From Sceloporus undulatus (lineage: Eukaryota > Chordata > Lepidosauria > Squamata > Phrynosomatidae), in assembly GCF_019175285.1 (NCBI RefSeq), contig NC_056527.1, forward strand, positions 106,643,179-106,707,178: a DNA stretch of 64,000 nt. Reading direction: 5' to 3'. This document shows positions 63,437 through 64,000 of the stretch, in pieces (position 1 is the stretch's first letter; each line of letters opens with the position of its first letter). Below the pieces are notes generated by a model. It was not told the DNA's origin, did no database searches, and worked only from the letters and a program-made list of their open reading frames with translations. The translations under genes were made by a program, and so were the position numbers.

Positions 63437-64000
63437 AGAATCATAGAATTGGAAGAGACACCAAGGGCCATCCGTGCCATGCAGGAACACACAATCAAAA
63501 CACTCCCAACAGATGGTCATCCAGTCTCTGTTTAAACACTTCCAAAGAAGGAGACTCCACTACACTCCAAGGCAGCATATTCCACTCTCAGATAGTTCTT
63601 ACCATCAGGAACTTCTTCCTAATATTTAGATGGAATTTCTTTTCCTGTAGTTTGAATCCATTGCTCTGTGGCCTAGTCCCTGGATCAGCAGAAAACAAGC
63701 TTGCTCCATCCTCAATATGACACCCCTTCAAATATTCAGCGTGGCTATCATGTCATCTCTTAACCTTCACTTCCCTTGGCTAAACATGCCTAGCTCCCTA
63801 AGCTGCTCCTCATAGAGCATGATTTCCAGACCTTTCACCCTTTTGGTTGCCTTTCTCTGGACATGCTCTAATTTGTCAATATCTCTCTTGTATCGCAGTG
63901 CCCAGAACTGGACACAGTATTCCAAGTGAAGTCTGACCAAAGCAGAACAGAGTGGTACTGTTACTTCTAGAGACACTATTCCTATTAAAACAGCCTAGCA
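63437..64000 (-). mobile_element. CR1 LINE remnant (RT C-terminus and 3' end), runs off window
   Basis: The minus strand at 63976-63767 translates to [20 protein letters not shown] and [18 protein letters not shown], typical of the CR1 reverse transcriptase C-terminus. Downstream the frame decays, and the 3' end reads AATTCTATGATTCT near 63437. It is a decayed copy. Confidence 0.85.

Overview
The window is vertebrate nuclear DNA, most likely from a squamate reptile and probably an iguanian lizard. Genes are split into short exons with GT..AG introns. The repeats are a Sauria-type SINE with BovB-like tail, CR1 LINE 3' ends, a SPIN-like hAT, pogo/Tigger-like MITEs and many foldback MITEs. The species is inferred from repeat content, not proved.

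Four host genes are recognised from their translated exons: CNOT3 (minus, about 219-31200), PRPF31 (minus, about 36278-46900), TFPT (plus, about 47900-54410) and NDUFA3 (minus, about 55590-58200). This is the neighbourhood known from human 19q13.42, seen in reverse: NDUFA3 and TFPT converge, TFPT and PRPF31 diverge, and PRPF31 and CNOT3 run head to tail. All coding exons of the four genes lie inside the window. CNOT3 (about 717 aa) is a CCR4-NOT deadenylase scaffold, PRPF31 (499 aa) a U4/U6 snRNP splicing factor, TFPT (about 245 aa) an INO80-complex subunit and NDUFA3 (about 86 aa) a complex I accessory subunit. They are housekeeping genes with no shared pathway.

Layout. 1-19105: CNOT3 3' UTR and coding exons. 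19106-31056: CNOT3 5' introns, one small leader exon, many old repeats, and a tandem array of about 350-bp units at 28320-30620. 31057-31850: CNOT3 first exon and promoter, with eleven CCAAT/ATTGG boxes. 31985-32550: an AT-rich tandem array. 32800-34600: a cluster of tRNA-derived SINEs. 36278-46900: PRPF31. 46820-47880: the divergent PRPF31/TFPT promoter zone, invaded by foldback MITEs. 49091-54410: TFPT, with an unusual GC-rich hairpin-array element in an intron. 55590-58230: NDUFA3. 58260-64000: intergenic DNA with microsatellites, a 10-N assembly gap, SINE-like repeats and a CR1 remnant.

No bacterial-type system, CRISPR array or recognisable retroviral/LTR element was seen. The most noteworthy non-genic structures are the serial-hairpin GC element, the CCAAT array, MITEs carrying ZNF143/THAP11-like motifs in a promoter, and the two unrelated tandem arrays that bracket the CNOT3 promoter. 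One apparent single-base excess in a G run breaks the CNOT3 reading frame and is probably an assembly error.
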